64,000 nucleotides of DNA from Streptomyces sp. NBC_01283 (GTDB lineage: Bacteria; Actinomycetota; Actinomycetes; Streptomycetales; Streptomycetaceae): positions 310,001-374,000 of the forward strand of contig NZ_CP108430.1 of NCBI RefSeq assembly GCF_041435335.1, in the 5' to 3' direction. The notes below the pieces were generated by a model. The model was not told the origin of the DNA. It saw nothing but the letters and a program-made list of their open reading frames with translations, and searched no databases. This document shows positions 16,286 through 25,643 of the stretch, piece after piece (positions within the stretch are counted from its first letter, which is position 1; every line of letters begins with the position of its first letter). The position numbers and the translations under genes were made by a program.

Positions 16286-17197
16286 TCAGCGGGTATTGGA
16301 GACGGTCCGGACGACGGGGTGGAAGTTGATCCGTTCACGCACCACGGGGAAGCCGACCTTGGTGAAGTGCGCGGCCATGGGGAAGTTGCCCCGGTCCGTG
16401 GCGCCGGTGACGGCCTCCGCGCCCTGTTCCACCAGGAAGTGGGTGCACTCGGCGAGGAGGTCGTAGGCGTAACCGTGGCCGCGGTGCTCCGGCAGGACGC
16501 CGATGAAACCGATGGTCGGTCCGGAGGGGTTGTGCGCCGGGATGTGGATGCCGGCCAGTTCGCCTTCCGGGGTGCGGGCGAGCTGCCACCATTCCCGCGG
16601 GGACGGGCACCAGTGGAAGAATTCCAGTTCTTCCCGCGCTGCCTGGTCAAGACCGCCCTCCTCGATGGCCTTCAGCGCGTGGGCGTCCAGCGTGGCCGCG
16701 TGGATGCGGCGCACCGCGTCGAAGAAGACCGCGTCGTCGGGCTCAGGGCCGAAGACGAGGCGTCCGGGCCGCTCGGGCAGCCCGCGTTCCGGGGTCCAGC
16801 GGTACAGGAAGCGTTCCACCAGGAGCTCGTAGTCGGCGGCCCGGGCGGCGGCGAAGCGCGTCTCGGCGGCTGCGGCCAGAGCGGGGTGCTCGCGCCAGTC
16901 GCCGGGCAGGTTGATCTCTAGTTCGACCTGCCACGGGGCGGAGCGCAGGAGTTCGGCCCCCGCCCCGATCTCGCCCTCGGCGACGTCGAACCAGTTGAGG
17001 TTTACGGGTTCCTCGTCATCGGGACCGCCCCACCAGGCGCCGCGGGCGACGACGGCGCCGTCGCGCAGAGCCACCCGCTTCCAGTGGGGGCGGTGCGTGG
17101 TCCGCTGGTGCGCGGCACGAGCGTTCAGCGGGTCGGGGTGTGCGTCGAACAGATGGGCGTCGCTCTCGTCGAGCGCGCGGATGACCGTATCGGTCAT
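16286..17197 (-). CDS. GNAT-family N-acetyltransferase, two-domain type
   Basis: 303 aa from the ATG at 17197, preceded by GGAGGAA; a longer frame to 17302 lacks a site. The C-terminal half holds the acetyl-CoA motif FIGVLPEHRGHGYAYDLLAECTHFL and the final DRGNFPMAAHFTKVGFPVVRERINFHP; the N-terminal half looks like a degenerate second GNAT fold, as in the roughly 300-aa double GNATs of actinobacteria. Substrate unknown. It lies between two copies of a structured repeat. Confidence 0.88.
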   Translation of the reverse strand: MTDTVIRALDESDAHLFDAHPDPLNARAAHQRTTHRPHWKRVALRDGAVVARGAWWGGPDDEEPVNLNWFDVAEGEIGAGAELLRSAPWQVELEINLPGDWREHPALAAAAETRFAAARAADYELLVERFLYRWTPERGLPERPGRLVFGPEPDDAVFFDAVRRIHAATLDAHALKAIEEGGLDQAAREELEFFHWCPSPREWWQLARTPEGELAGIHIPAHNPSGPTIGFIGVLPEHRGHGYAYDLLAECTHFLVEQGAEAVTGATDRGNFPMAAHFTKVGFPVVRERINFHPVVRTVSNTR

Positions 17198-17503
17198 GGG
17201 TTCCTCCGGGATGCGTACGGCAGGAGCGCTCCCGGTCGGATCAGAGGTGCCACACCGGGGTAACGGGGAGGGAGCGCTGGATGGTTGAGAACTGCACGGC
17301 ACTCGCCTCCTTCCGTTCGTCTCACGCGGCGTGGTCCGGAGCCAGACGCTACTTGCTCACCGACGGGCCCGTCCACGGAAATTGCGAACCGTGCCGGTGA
17401 AGCCCCTGGCCTCGCCGTTTCACCGGGTTCGCGGCTGGTGGGGCAGAAACGCGAAAGCACCATCCTGACCTGGGACGATGAACTCTGCTCTAGAGCTGCG
17501 ACA

Positions 17504-17566
17504 ACAGGACCCCCGGGCAGACGAGTTGGCTTCGCAACCCTCGTGCTGCATCGGAGGTCGGGGGCC
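17504..17566. repeat. Structured repeat, copy 2
   Basis: Same orientation and about 85% identical to 16071-16141 (shared CTGCGACAACAGGACC, GGCAGACGAGT, TCGCAACCCTCGTGCTGCA). The outer stem has changed on both sides: GGACCCCCG now pairs with CGGGGGCC, so the hairpin is kept with different sequence. It lies 85 bp past the 3' end of the TetR gene at 17651. Confidence 0.65.
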
Positions 17567-17650
17567 ACGACTCACCAGACTCGACAGAAACACCCCCGGA
17601 GGCCGGCGCGCAGCAGGCTGCGTCCGCACGCTCGTGCTCCGGCAGGGCGC

Positions 17651-18226
17651 CTAGTGGCGGGGCGGCGTGCTGGCCTGAACCAGGGATCGTGCCAGGTCAG
17701 TACCCTCCGCGAGGCAGTCGATCGGGAGGGGCTGAGTGGCGACAGCACCCTCGTGCAGCACGAGGAGCTGGGTGGCGAGGGCGGCCGGGCGCGGGCAGCC
17801 GGCTGTGGCGGCGAGGTCCTTGAACAGGTTCAGCAGCCAGAGCTTCTGGTGCGCGGCGATGCGGTGGGCGGGGTGCGAGGGGTCCGGGAGCTCGGCCAGG
17901 GCGTTGATGAAAGCGCATCCGCGGGTGTTGGTCCTGCTCCAGGTCCGCAGTGCCTCGAAGGGGGCGGTGACAGCCTCGGCGGGAGTCTCGCTGGCGTCGA
18001 CGGCAGCACGGACGAGCGAGCGCCAGCGCTGGTCGCGGCCCGTGAGGTAGGCCGCCACGAGATGGTCCTTGGAACCGAACTGGTTGTACAGGGTCCGCTT
18101 GGTCACTCCCGAGCGCTCGGCAATCAGGTCCACGCCGACCGCTGTGATTCCGCGGTGGTAGAACAGCTCCTCCGCGGCCGCCAGGATGCGGCGGCCGGCC
18201 GGCGTCACAGGCCGTTCTTCCTGCAC
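17651..18226 (-). CDS. TetR-family repressor
   Basis: 191 aa, normal size. The N-terminal HTH is GRRILAAAEELFYHRGITAVGVDLIAERSGVTKRTLYNQFGSKDHLVAAYL; the remainder is a variable ligand domain. The GTG at 18226 has AAAGGA 9 nt upstream. Divergent from the MDR oxidoreductase at 18302, whose promoter carries two TetR-like half-site repeats. It probably represses both genes and responds to an electrophile or quinone-like compound (inference). Confidence 0.9.
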   Translation of the reverse strand: MQEERPVTPAGRRILAAAEELFYHRGITAVGVDLIAERSGVTKRTLYNQFGSKDHLVAAYLTGRDQRWRSLVRAAVDASETPAEAVTAPFEALRTWSRTNTRGCAFINALAELPDPSHPAHRIAAHQKLWLLNLFKDLAATAGCPRPAALATQLLVLHEGAVATQPLPIDCLAEGTDLARSLVQASTPPRH

Positions 18227-18240
18227 TGCGGGGTTCCTTT

Positions 18241-18282
18241 ACTGATCGGTGTACGGTGGGAGATGTTCACAGATCAGTATAC
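18241..18282. promoter_or_regulatory. Two repeated TetR-type operator sites
   Basis: ACTGATCGGTGTAC at 18241-18254 and ACAGATCAGTATAC at 18269-18282 agree at 11 of 14 positions, each being a near palindrome. They lie in the 75-bp gap between the TetR gene and the oxidoreductase; the second overlaps the likely promoter. Confidence 0.6.
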
Positions 18283-18301
18283 CTGCGAGGAGGTTCACGC
18301 G

Positions 18302-19351
18302 ATGAATGCGTCCCAGGTCATGCGAGCGGTGCGTATCACCGGGCACGGCGGGCCGGAGGTTCTGGAGCTGGCGGAGGTCGCCGTCCCCACTCCCGAGGCG
18401 GGAGAGGTACTGGTCCGAGTCGGTGCGGTGGCCCTCAACAACACCGACCTGTGGACCCGGGAGGGTGCCTATGGCCGGCCGGGAGACCCGGGGGCCAAGT
18501 CGGGCTGGCGCGGCCCGGTCGGCTTCCCGCGTATCCAGGGCGCCGATGTGGCCGGCCGCGTGGTGGCCGTCGGGACCGGAGTGGAGCAGAGCCTTGTCGG
18601 GCGCCGGGTGGTCGTCGATCCCGCGATCTACGACTCGGAGGGGCCGGACGCCAACCCGGTGGGTCTGATGGGGAGCGAACGCGACGGTGGATACGCCGAG
18701 TACGTGACAGCGCCGGCAGAGCGCGTCCATGATGTGACGGAATCCCCGCTCACCGACGACCAGCTCGCCTCGTTGCCCACCGCCTACGGCACGGCGCTGG
18801 GCATGATCGAGCGAGGCCGGCTGCGAAAGGGGGAAACCGGCCTGGTCTCGGGCGCGTCCGGCGGCGTCGGCCTGGCGCTGGTGCAGCTCGCCCGTGCGCG
18901 CGGCGCAACGGTGCTCGCCATCAGCAGCGGACCCAAGATCGATGCGGTGCGGGAGGCAGGCGCACACGCAGTCATCGACCGCGCAGGAGACATCGCCGAG
19001 CAGATCCGCGCCGCCGCCCCGGACGGTATCGACGTCGCACTCGACGTCGTGGCCGGCGAGTTGGTCGGTGAAGGGCTGCCGCTGCTGCGCGAAGGGGGCC
19101 GGTGGGTCATCGCCGGCGCACTCGGCGGCTACGACGTGACCTTTGACGTGCGCCGTCTCTACCTGCACAACGCCCAGGTCATCGGGTCCGCGATGCACAC
19201 GCCCACACACTTCGGCCTCCTCATGGACCTGGCCCGCCGGGCGGAGGTTCAGCCCGTCATCGCCGCAGCCTTCCCCCTGGAGCAGGCCGCTGAGGCGCAG
19301 GAAGAACTCTCCCGCAGGGAGCACGTGGGAAAGATCGTCATGCACCCCTGA
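18302..19351 (+). CDS. Zinc-independent MDR oxidoreductase (quinone reductase-like)
   Basis: 349 aa. The N-terminus MRAVRITGHGGPEVLELAEV is the quinone-oxidoreductase signature; the Rossmann motif GASGGVGLALVQLARARGATV and VALDVVAGELVGEGLPLLREGGRWVIAG follow. The zinc-binding cysteines and GHE motif of alcohol dehydrogenases are missing. Likely an NADPH-dependent reductase of quinones or enones. The ATG at 18302 has GAGGAGG upstream. Divergent from a TetR repressor. Confidence 0.9.
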   Translation: MNASQVMRAVRITGHGGPEVLELAEVAVPTPEAGEVLVRVGAVALNNTDLWTREGAYGRPGDPGAKSGWRGPVGFPRIQGADVAGRVVAVGTGVEQSLVGRRVVVDPAIYDSEGPDANPVGLMGSERDGGYAEYVTAPAERVHDVTESPLTDDQLASLPTAYGTALGMIERGRLRKGETGLVSGASGGVGLALVQLARARGATVLAISSGPKIDAVREAGAHAVIDRAGDIAEQIRAAAPDGIDVALDVVAGELVGEGLPLLREGGRWVIAGALGGYDVTFDVRRLYLHNAQVIGSAMHTPTHFGLLMDLARRAEVQPVIAAAFPLEQAAEAQEELSRREHVGKIVMHP

Positions 19352-19507
19352 GTTCCCATCCGAAGGACGCATCCGACAAACCCATCCGAGGGATCGCGGG
19401 CGCAGCCATGCGCGTAGCCATGTGCGGATCGCTTGGCCTGCGGTCGCCTGCGTGGCTCTGCGCTGACCTCACCGGAGCGGGCCTGCGTGCATCTGCCCCA
19501 GGGGGGT

Positions 19508-20497
<990 letters not shown>

Positions 20498-20548
20498 GAC
20501 TCACTCCTTGGAAAGAAACGGGGAGGGATCTCCTGGCGGACCTCTGAG

Positions 20549-21136
20549 TCAGTGCGCTGTCGCCATCAGTCCGGCGCGGTGGACGCGGGTGTGCTCGGCG
20601 ACGCGCCGGCCAAGATGGCGGGCGGTGTTCAGGTCCGCCTCGTGGACGGCGGGGGTGTCGTTGAAGCTCTGCGCACCGGCACCGAGGTAGAAGCCCAGGC
20701 GGTTGTCGTCCTGGGGGCTGGAGGTGGTGGTGTTCCAGCCCGGCAGGAGGCCCAGGCTCACCCAGAGCATCCCGTGCTGGGCCGCCAAGAGCGCCAGGTA
20801 CTGCAGCGTGTGCATCTTGTCGCCGCTCATGGAACCGGAGTTGGTGAACCCCGCCGCGAGCTTGTCGCTCCAGACACGGGTCATCCACCGCTTGCTGCTG
20901 GCCTCGGCGAAGGCGTGGAACGCCCCCGACGCGCTGCCCATGTAGGTGGGAGTACCGAAGATGATGGCGTCTGCGGCGTCCATCGCTTCCCAGTCCGCGT
21001 CGCTGAGGGCGGCGACATCCACGCGCTGGACGTGCGTCCCGGCGATGGAGCGCACGCCATCAGCCACGGCCGCGGCGATCTGCGCGGTGTGGCCGTAGCC
21101 GGAATGCGACGCGATGACGATCGATATGTCGGACAC
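20549..21136 (-). CDS. Flavodoxin-fold NAD(P)H-dependent oxidoreductase (WrbA-like)
   Basis: 195 aa from the GTG at 21136 (GGAGAGGAA upstream). The N-terminal FMN phosphate loop is IVIASHSGYGHTAQIAAAVADG, and GTPTYMGSASGAFHAFAEASSK with FTNSGSMSGDKMHTL are typical of WrbA-type quinone reductases. It is divergent from a TetR gene and may be its target, together forming a quinone-stress module (inference). Confidence 0.9.
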   Translation of the reverse strand: MSDISIVIASHSGYGHTAQIAAAVADGVRSIAGTHVQRVDVAALSDADWEAMDAADAIIFGTPTYMGSASGAFHAFAEASSKRWMTRVWSDKLAAGFTNSGSMSGDKMHTLQYLALLAAQHGMLWVSLGLLPGWNTTTSSPQDDNRLGFYLGAGAQSFNDTPAVHEADLNTARHLGRRVAEHTRVHRAGLMATAH

Positions 21137-21322
21137 GGGTGTTCCTCTCCTGCCGCGATGGCGGCGGGTTCGCTGGTGCGGCGGCGGACGGTGAGCCGCA
21201 CGCTGTGACGGTCGGCCGTACTGCCCCTCCCCCGCCTCGGGTACCGCAGGAGGCCCCGGCAGGGCGTGGCGCACGCCCCAATACGGGGCCCGCGTCGACC
21301 ACCAGCAGCTGCATGGATCAAC

Positions 21323-21342
21323 GTTACGCTCAAAACCGTAAC
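21323..21342. promoter_or_regulatory. Inverted repeat GTTACG-N8-CGTAAC
   Basis: 6-bp perfect arms (21323-21328, 21337-21342) in the 248-bp gap between the flavodoxin-like gene and the divergent TetR gene; candidate TetR operator. AT-rich for this DNA. Confidence 0.5.
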
Positions 21343-21384
21343 ACCGATAAGGCAGTGATACGCAAAACGCGATATCGTTGTTCC

Positions 21385-22101
21385 ATGGATGAAGGACGAC
21401 GCCCCGCGCGACGCCAGGTACTGCAGGTGGCCGCCCAGCTGCTGGAGGAGGGTGGCAGCCAAGCGCTCTCCACGCGCGCCGTCGCCGCAGCCGCGGGCAT
21501 CACGGCCCCCGCGCTCTACCGGATGTTCGACGACAAGGACGGACTCCTGGCCGAGCTGGCCGCCTACGGATTCGAGATGTACCTGGCCGAGAAACGCGAG
21601 GCTCTGGCACTGACCCCCGACGACCCGGTGGCCGACCTCTACCGCGGCTGGGACCTGCACGTCGACTTCGGGGTGCAGCACCCCGCGTTCTACATGCTCA
21701 TGTACGGCACGGTGCAGCCCGGACGGCGCCCCCCGGCCGCCGACGAAGCGCACGCCCTGCTGGTGAAACTGCTGCGCCGGACGGCCGAGGCCGGGCGCCT
21801 GCGGATCCCCGTCGCGCAGGCCACCCGCATCATCCACGCGGCAACCACCGGCGCCACCCTGGCACTGATCGGCGAAGCGCCCCCCGAACGGGACCTGACC
21901 ACATCCGCACGGCTGCGGGACACCGTCATCGCCTCCCTCACCACCAACCCGCCCACCCCACCCGGGCCGGACCTGGCCTCACGCGCACTCGCCCTCGATG
22001 CCGCACTCGAAACCACACCCCCGGCCACAGACACCGCGCTACCCCTGCGCGACACCGAAACAGCCCTGCTGCGCGAATGGCTCCAGCAACTGGCAAGCTG
22101 A
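21385..22101 (+). CDS. TetR-family regulator
   Basis: 238 aa from the ATG at 21385. The HTH is ARRQVLQVAAQLLEEGGSQALSTRAVAAAAGITAPALYRMFDDKDGLLAELAAYG; then a TetR_C-type domain (DPVADLYRGWDLHVDFGVQHPAFYMLMYGTV). Divergent from the WrbA-like reductase. Earlier start codons back to 21139 would overlap the promoter and its inverted repeat, so I prefer 21385. Confidence 0.9.
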   Translation: MDEGRRPARRQVLQVAAQLLEEGGSQALSTRAVAAAAGITAPALYRMFDDKDGLLAELAAYGFEMYLAEKREALALTPDDPVADLYRGWDLHVDFGVQHPAFYMLMYGTVQPGRRPPAADEAHALLVKLLRRTAEAGRLRIPVAQATRIIHAATTGATLALIGEAPPERDLTTSARLRDTVIASLTTNPPTPPGPDLASRALALDAALETTPPATDTALPLRDTETALLREWLQQLAS

Positions 22102-22293
22102 AACCGCTGTCGATCTCGTACCTGCCTCTCGGTGAAGGATCCCGAGCACCGAGATCCGCCCCCTGCAGGTCCCGGCCACGCAGTGCTGCTCCGCGCTGCG
22201 GGCGCGATCTCGCTACGTTGCGCCTGGTGCCTGAACCAGGACACGGGCGCGGGCCTGGCTGCCAGCCGGGGGCCGGTGCCACGTCCCGGCGAT

Positions 22294-23427
22294 TCAGGTG
22301 GCTTCGGGCGGTTGTCGGCGCACGGCGAGCAGGGCGATGTCGTCTTCGGTGTCCCTGCTGTAGTGCTGCAGCAGGGCATCGCGCAGGGTGTTGGGGGTGC
22401 AGGGGGCGTGTGCGGCCCGCCGGCGGAGGTCTTCCAAGGAGACGGCGAGGTCGACGCGGGGCCGTTCGATCAGGCCGTCGGTGACCATCAGCAGCACCTG
22501 ACCGTCCTCGAGACGGGCTTGCGCGGCGGGTTTGTGCGGCAGGTTCAAACCCAGCAGCGGGCCATGGACGGGCAGGTAGCGCGCCTGCCCGCCGGGTGAG
22601 ATGACCAGCGGCGGCAGGTGCCCGGCGTTGGCGATGTCCATGGCGCCGGAGCGCGCGTCGAGGACGACCAGGCACATGGTCGCGGTGATGTCGGGATGGA
22701 AATGCACGAGAAGGCGGTCCATCAACCGCAGGATGTGGTGCGGCTCGTGGCCTTCGAGGGCGTAGGCCCGCAGGACGTGACGCAGCTCGACCATGACCGT
22801 GGCTGCGGCCAGAGAATGCCCGGCCACGTCGCCCACGGCCAGCAGCACCCCGCTGTCCACGGCGAAGGCCGCGTAGAAGTCCCCGCCAAGCTGCGCGCGC
22901 TCCATCGCCGGTACGTAACCGACGGCGAGGTCGATGGCCTCCAGTGCGGCCAGCTTCTCCGCCCGGGGAAGGAAGGCGTGCTGCAGGTCGAAGGCGAAAC
23001 GGCGCTCCTCCCGGGCCGTCTTTGCCTCGCGCTGCGCGAGCAACACGGAATCGACCGTGGCCAGCAGCTCCTCGGGGGCGACTGGGGAGGCCAGATAGGC
23101 GATAGCGCCCGCTTCCAGGCCGCGGATGCGGTCGCCTGGATCGTTGGCTTCCGCGGAGACGTGGATAACCGGGATGTGTGGAAGTTTGGGGTCGGCCCTC
23201 ATCTCTTGGGCGAGTTCGAACCCGCTCACACCGGGCAGCCGCACATCAAGGATGGCCAGTTCCGGCAGGGGATCGGCCTCGTGCAAAACGGCCAGCGCCT
23301 GAGGGCCCGAGCCGGCCTCCAGCACTCGGTGGCCCGCCCGGCGCAGCACACTGCCCATGGCGAAGCGGTTCGGCTCGTGGTCGTCGACGACCAGGATCGT
23401 GGCTGTTACGGACACCGCTGCGGTCAC
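22294..23427 (-). CDS. Response-regulator receiver fused to a PP2C/SpoIIE phosphatase
   Basis: 377 aa, cytosolic. Residues 10-130 are a receiver (ILVVDDHEPNRFAM; phospho-acceptor Asp near residue 61 in AILDVRLPG), but the conserved lysine late in the domain is replaced (AYLASPVAP where K is expected). Residues 170-372 are a PPM phosphatase: GGDFYAAFAVDSG, LAVGDVAGHSLAA, MVTDGLIERP, DDIALLAV. It has no HTH. Such RsbU/RsbP-like proteins dephosphorylate anti-anti-sigma factors. No sigma or anti-sigma gene is next to it. Confidence 0.9.
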   Translation of the reverse strand: MTAAVSVTATILVVDDHEPNRFAMGSVLRRAGHRVLEAGSGPQALAVLHEADPLPELAILDVRLPGVSGFELAQEMRADPKLPHIPVIHVSAEANDPGDRIRGLEAGAIAYLASPVAPEELLATVDSVLLAQREAKTAREERRFAFDLQHAFLPRAEKLAALEAIDLAVGYVPAMERAQLGGDFYAAFAVDSGVLLAVGDVAGHSLAAATVMVELRHVLRAYALEGHEPHHILRLMDRLLVHFHPDITATMCLVVLDARSGAMDIANAGHLPPLVISPGGQARYLPVHGPLLGLNLPHKPAAQARLEDGQVLLMVTDGLIERPRVDLAVSLEDLRRRAAHAPCTPNTLRDALLQHYSRDTEDDIALLAVRRQPPEAT

Positions 23428-23846
23428 GCGCGGAACCTACGGGGCCATGCCGGGCCTGCACAAGCCCTACCCACTCGTGTAGGTGACCTTGCCCTCCCTT
23501 CTTTCGAGGCTGCGTCCACGTGCCAGATCGCACGGGAATCCTGCGGTGGCAATGCGCCACTCTCACGGGTGACGGCGCTCTGCTCGTCAAAGCTGTCTGG
23601 CCAGTACGTTCCCTGGGCCTGGTGATCGATGAGGAGGAAGGCCAAAGGATGGGTGAGCACGGCGCGTTACGGGCCTGCGGGTCTTGATATGGGGGTGATC
23701 GCGGTTGAGGTGCCGGTGTAGATGGGGTGGCTGGTCCAGGTTGGCCACCAGGCCGGGCAGCAGCTGCCCCGCGGCGGGGTCGCGCGGTGGGCCCCGCCCG
23801 TGCTGCTGGGCCTGCCGGATCAGTTGATCTAGGTTCTCTTCCCTAA
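23428..23846. other. Gap without a recognisable gene
   Basis: Short frames on both strands have no ribosome site or family signature. The left part is the upstream region of the phosphatase. Confidence 0.5.
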
Positions 23847-23912
23847 TAGGACTCCGTTAGGTCTTCCGGATGCTCCTGATCAGGAGCATCCGGAAGACCT
23901 AACGGAGTCCTA
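23847..23912. repeat. 66-bp perfect palindrome
   Basis: Arms 23847-23879 (starting TAGGACTCCGTTAGG) and 23880-23912 are exact reverse complements over 33 bp with no loop. It abuts the stop codon (TAG at 23913-23915) of the minus-strand gene on its right, so it could be that gene's terminator, a recombination or protein-binding site, or the join of two inverted ends. Confidence 0.9.
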
Positions 23913-24554
23913 CTACCCCCACGTTGGTCGTCCCAGCGCCTCACGAAGCGCGGCGGTCCGTGCTCGGGCTTGCTCTGCCTCGGGATGTCCGCCGTCGGCT
24001 CGGATGGCGTCCATAGCCAGGAAGCGGAAATCCCGTAGGGCCTTCTGTGCGACCTCGTGGGCTTCCCGCAGCTCTGTTGCGAAGTCACGCGGCCCGGTTC
24101 GCGCGGCACTCTCGTCGCCTTGCTCAAGCCACGTGGCAGCGATGACAGTCCCTTGAGCGATCGCTCCGGACAACTCCGAGGCAGCAAGCGCGACTTCTTC
24201 GGGACCTTCCAACAGGACGCCTTCATAGGCCGTGCTGCCTCGTTGCATGAACGCATCCAGATGCTCTACGGCCGCTTCCCGGCGAGGCGGTTCGTGAGAC
24301 AGCGCGTGACAGGTCCACAGCAGCGCATCCGCCTGCTGGCTGGCCTCTGCTGCGTAGCTGGCGTACGCCTGGCGGCGGGGCTCCCGCATCTGCGTCGCCA
24401 GATCAGCCCGTATCTGCCGCTCCGCCTGCTGCTGTTGCGCTGCCAGTTGCAGCGCCGTTTGAGATCGGGAGAAGAATCCGCTCACGCCGGCTGCGACAGC
24501 CGTTCCGCAAGCTCCTACTGTTGCGCCGAGGATTGCTGCGAGACCTGCGTCCAT
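23913..24554 (-). CDS. Hypothetical membrane-tethered coiled-coil protein
   Basis: 213 aa from the ATG at 24554 (an upstream in-frame ATG at 24572 adds six residues). One N-terminal hydrophobic helix (GLAAILGATVGACGTAVAAGVSGFF) is followed by a long charged helical region rich in Gln, Glu and Arg (LQLAAQQQQAERQIRADLATQ...). This N-terminal helix plus coiled coil is a common architecture in Streptomyces proteins of unknown function. The 3' end abuts a 66-bp palindrome. Confidence 0.72.
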   Translation of the reverse strand: MDAGLAAILGATVGACGTAVAAGVSGFFSRSQTALQLAAQQQQAERQIRADLATQMREPRRQAYASYAAEASQQADALLWTCHALSHEPPRREAAVEHLDAFMQRGSTAYEGVLLEGPEEVALAASELSGAIAQGTVIAATWLEQGDESAARTGPRDFATELREAHEVAQKALRDFRFLAMDAIRADGGHPEAEQARARTAALREALGRPTWG

Positions 24555-24669
24555 ACCCGCATTCTGGGGCACACGGCTGCCATGTGTCCGCGTACTGAAC
24601 GATCTTCTCGGCTTCCAAGTCGTCGTACTCCTGCATGGTCTTCAGGATGTCTTCGCGCGAGATGCCCCT

Positions 24670-25011
24670 TTATTCTCCGTGCGTGGAGGCGCCGCCATAG
24701 TGGTCGATGAGTTCGTCCGGACGGCCCTCGTGCACAGCACGCAGCCAATAGGCGTGGTGCTCGACTTCCCTTGCTGCCTGCTGGAGTTCCGCCGCTCCTA
24801 GGATGCGCAACTGCCGCACCAGGGAACGGAGTCGGGTGTGCTCAGCGTCGGCCTTGTTGCGTTGCTCGTCTTGGTCCGCGACTCGGTCAAGCCGACGGGC
24901 CAGATGAACCAGTTGCCGCGCTGAGGCCGCACACTCCTTGCAGAGGTCGTAGAGCAGCGCGTCCCAACGCCCAGCCAGGGCGTGCCGCTCCCGCCTCCTT
25001 TGAGACTGACA
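24670..25011 (-). pseudogene. Open frame without a start codon, likely 5'-damaged gene
   Basis: The frame RERHALAGRWDALLYDLCKECAASARQLVHLARRLDRVADQDEQ...AREVEHHAYWLRAVHEGRPDELIDHYGGASTHGE has good coding character and ends at 24670, but no ATG or GTG lies at its beginning. A strong AAAGGAGG lies at 24997-25004 and in another frame an ATG at 25016 starts MSVSKEAG. A frameshift near 24990 would join these. Helical, charged; family unknown. Confidence 0.5.
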
Positions 25012-25035
25012 TCACCCTACGAACCGCCCTCTCGG
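24990..25035. repeat. Repeated upstream element, copy 1
   Basis: On the minus strand GAGAGGGCGGTTCGTAGGGT, then GATGTCAGTCTCAAAGGAGG. The same string recurs at about 27400-27445 in the same orientation with few changes. Each precedes a damaged minus-strand gene. Confidence 0.6.
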
Positions 25036-25079
25036 CGCGCCTTGGAACGCCTACGTCGACCGCCGGGTGATTCGTGCCT

Positions 25080-25487
25080 TCACGCGTCGGGGGCGGGATC
25101 AACCGGGTAGGTGTACCGCGTTCGCTCATCCATTGCCGAGTCTGCCGCGTACACGTAGAAGAACTCCAGGTCGCTGTCGCCGGTGTTGCGGACTCCATGA
25201 ACACATCCAGATGGAATGAAGACCATACTTCCTGGCCCAACGTGCTCCTCTTGCCCCTCAAGGTGCACAATGCCATCTCCGAGCAGTACGTGATAGACCT
25301 CGGTGGCCTCGTGGCTGTGCAGCCCGAGCCATCCTCCCGACGGCACTTTCGTCAGTCCCGCCGTCAGCGTGTCCGACGGAGTCGTGCCGTCACCGATGGT
25401 CGAGGTGAACGACAGCAGGCCATCACGAGGATCGTCCCAGTCAGTCCACGAACTCTCCGACACTTGGCGGACAAAAGGCCTCGACAT
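25080..25487 (-). CDS. Cupin-domain protein
   Basis: 135 aa from the ATG at 25487 (MSRPFVRQVS); an in-frame ATG at 25526 has weaker support. A cupin barrel with metal-ligand motifs GWLGLHSHEATEVYHVLLGDG and GSMVFIPSGCVHGVRNTG, ending in FFYVYAADS. Probably binds a divalent metal and a small acid or sugar-like ligand. Alone on its strand between a damaged gene and an IS5 element, so no context for function. Confidence 0.82.
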   Translation of the reverse strand: MSRPFVRQVSESSWTDWDDPRDGLLSFTSTIGDGTTPSDTLTAGLTKVPSGGWLGLHSHEATEVYHVLLGDGIVHLEGQEEHVGPGSMVFIPSGCVHGVRNTGDSDLEFFYVYAADSAMDERTRYTYPVDPAPDA

Positions 25488-25643
25488 CGACAAGTTCCTC
25501 TTTCTGCTCACAGATACGAACGACACAGGCCGAGGTGGCCGACCCGCTCCAGTACATCTTCACCTAGTAGCGACGGCTCGCGAGATGGCCGCGGTGCGGC
25601 GCATGCGGCGGAGCCTGTAACCCCTAGGAGTTGTCGTCAAATG

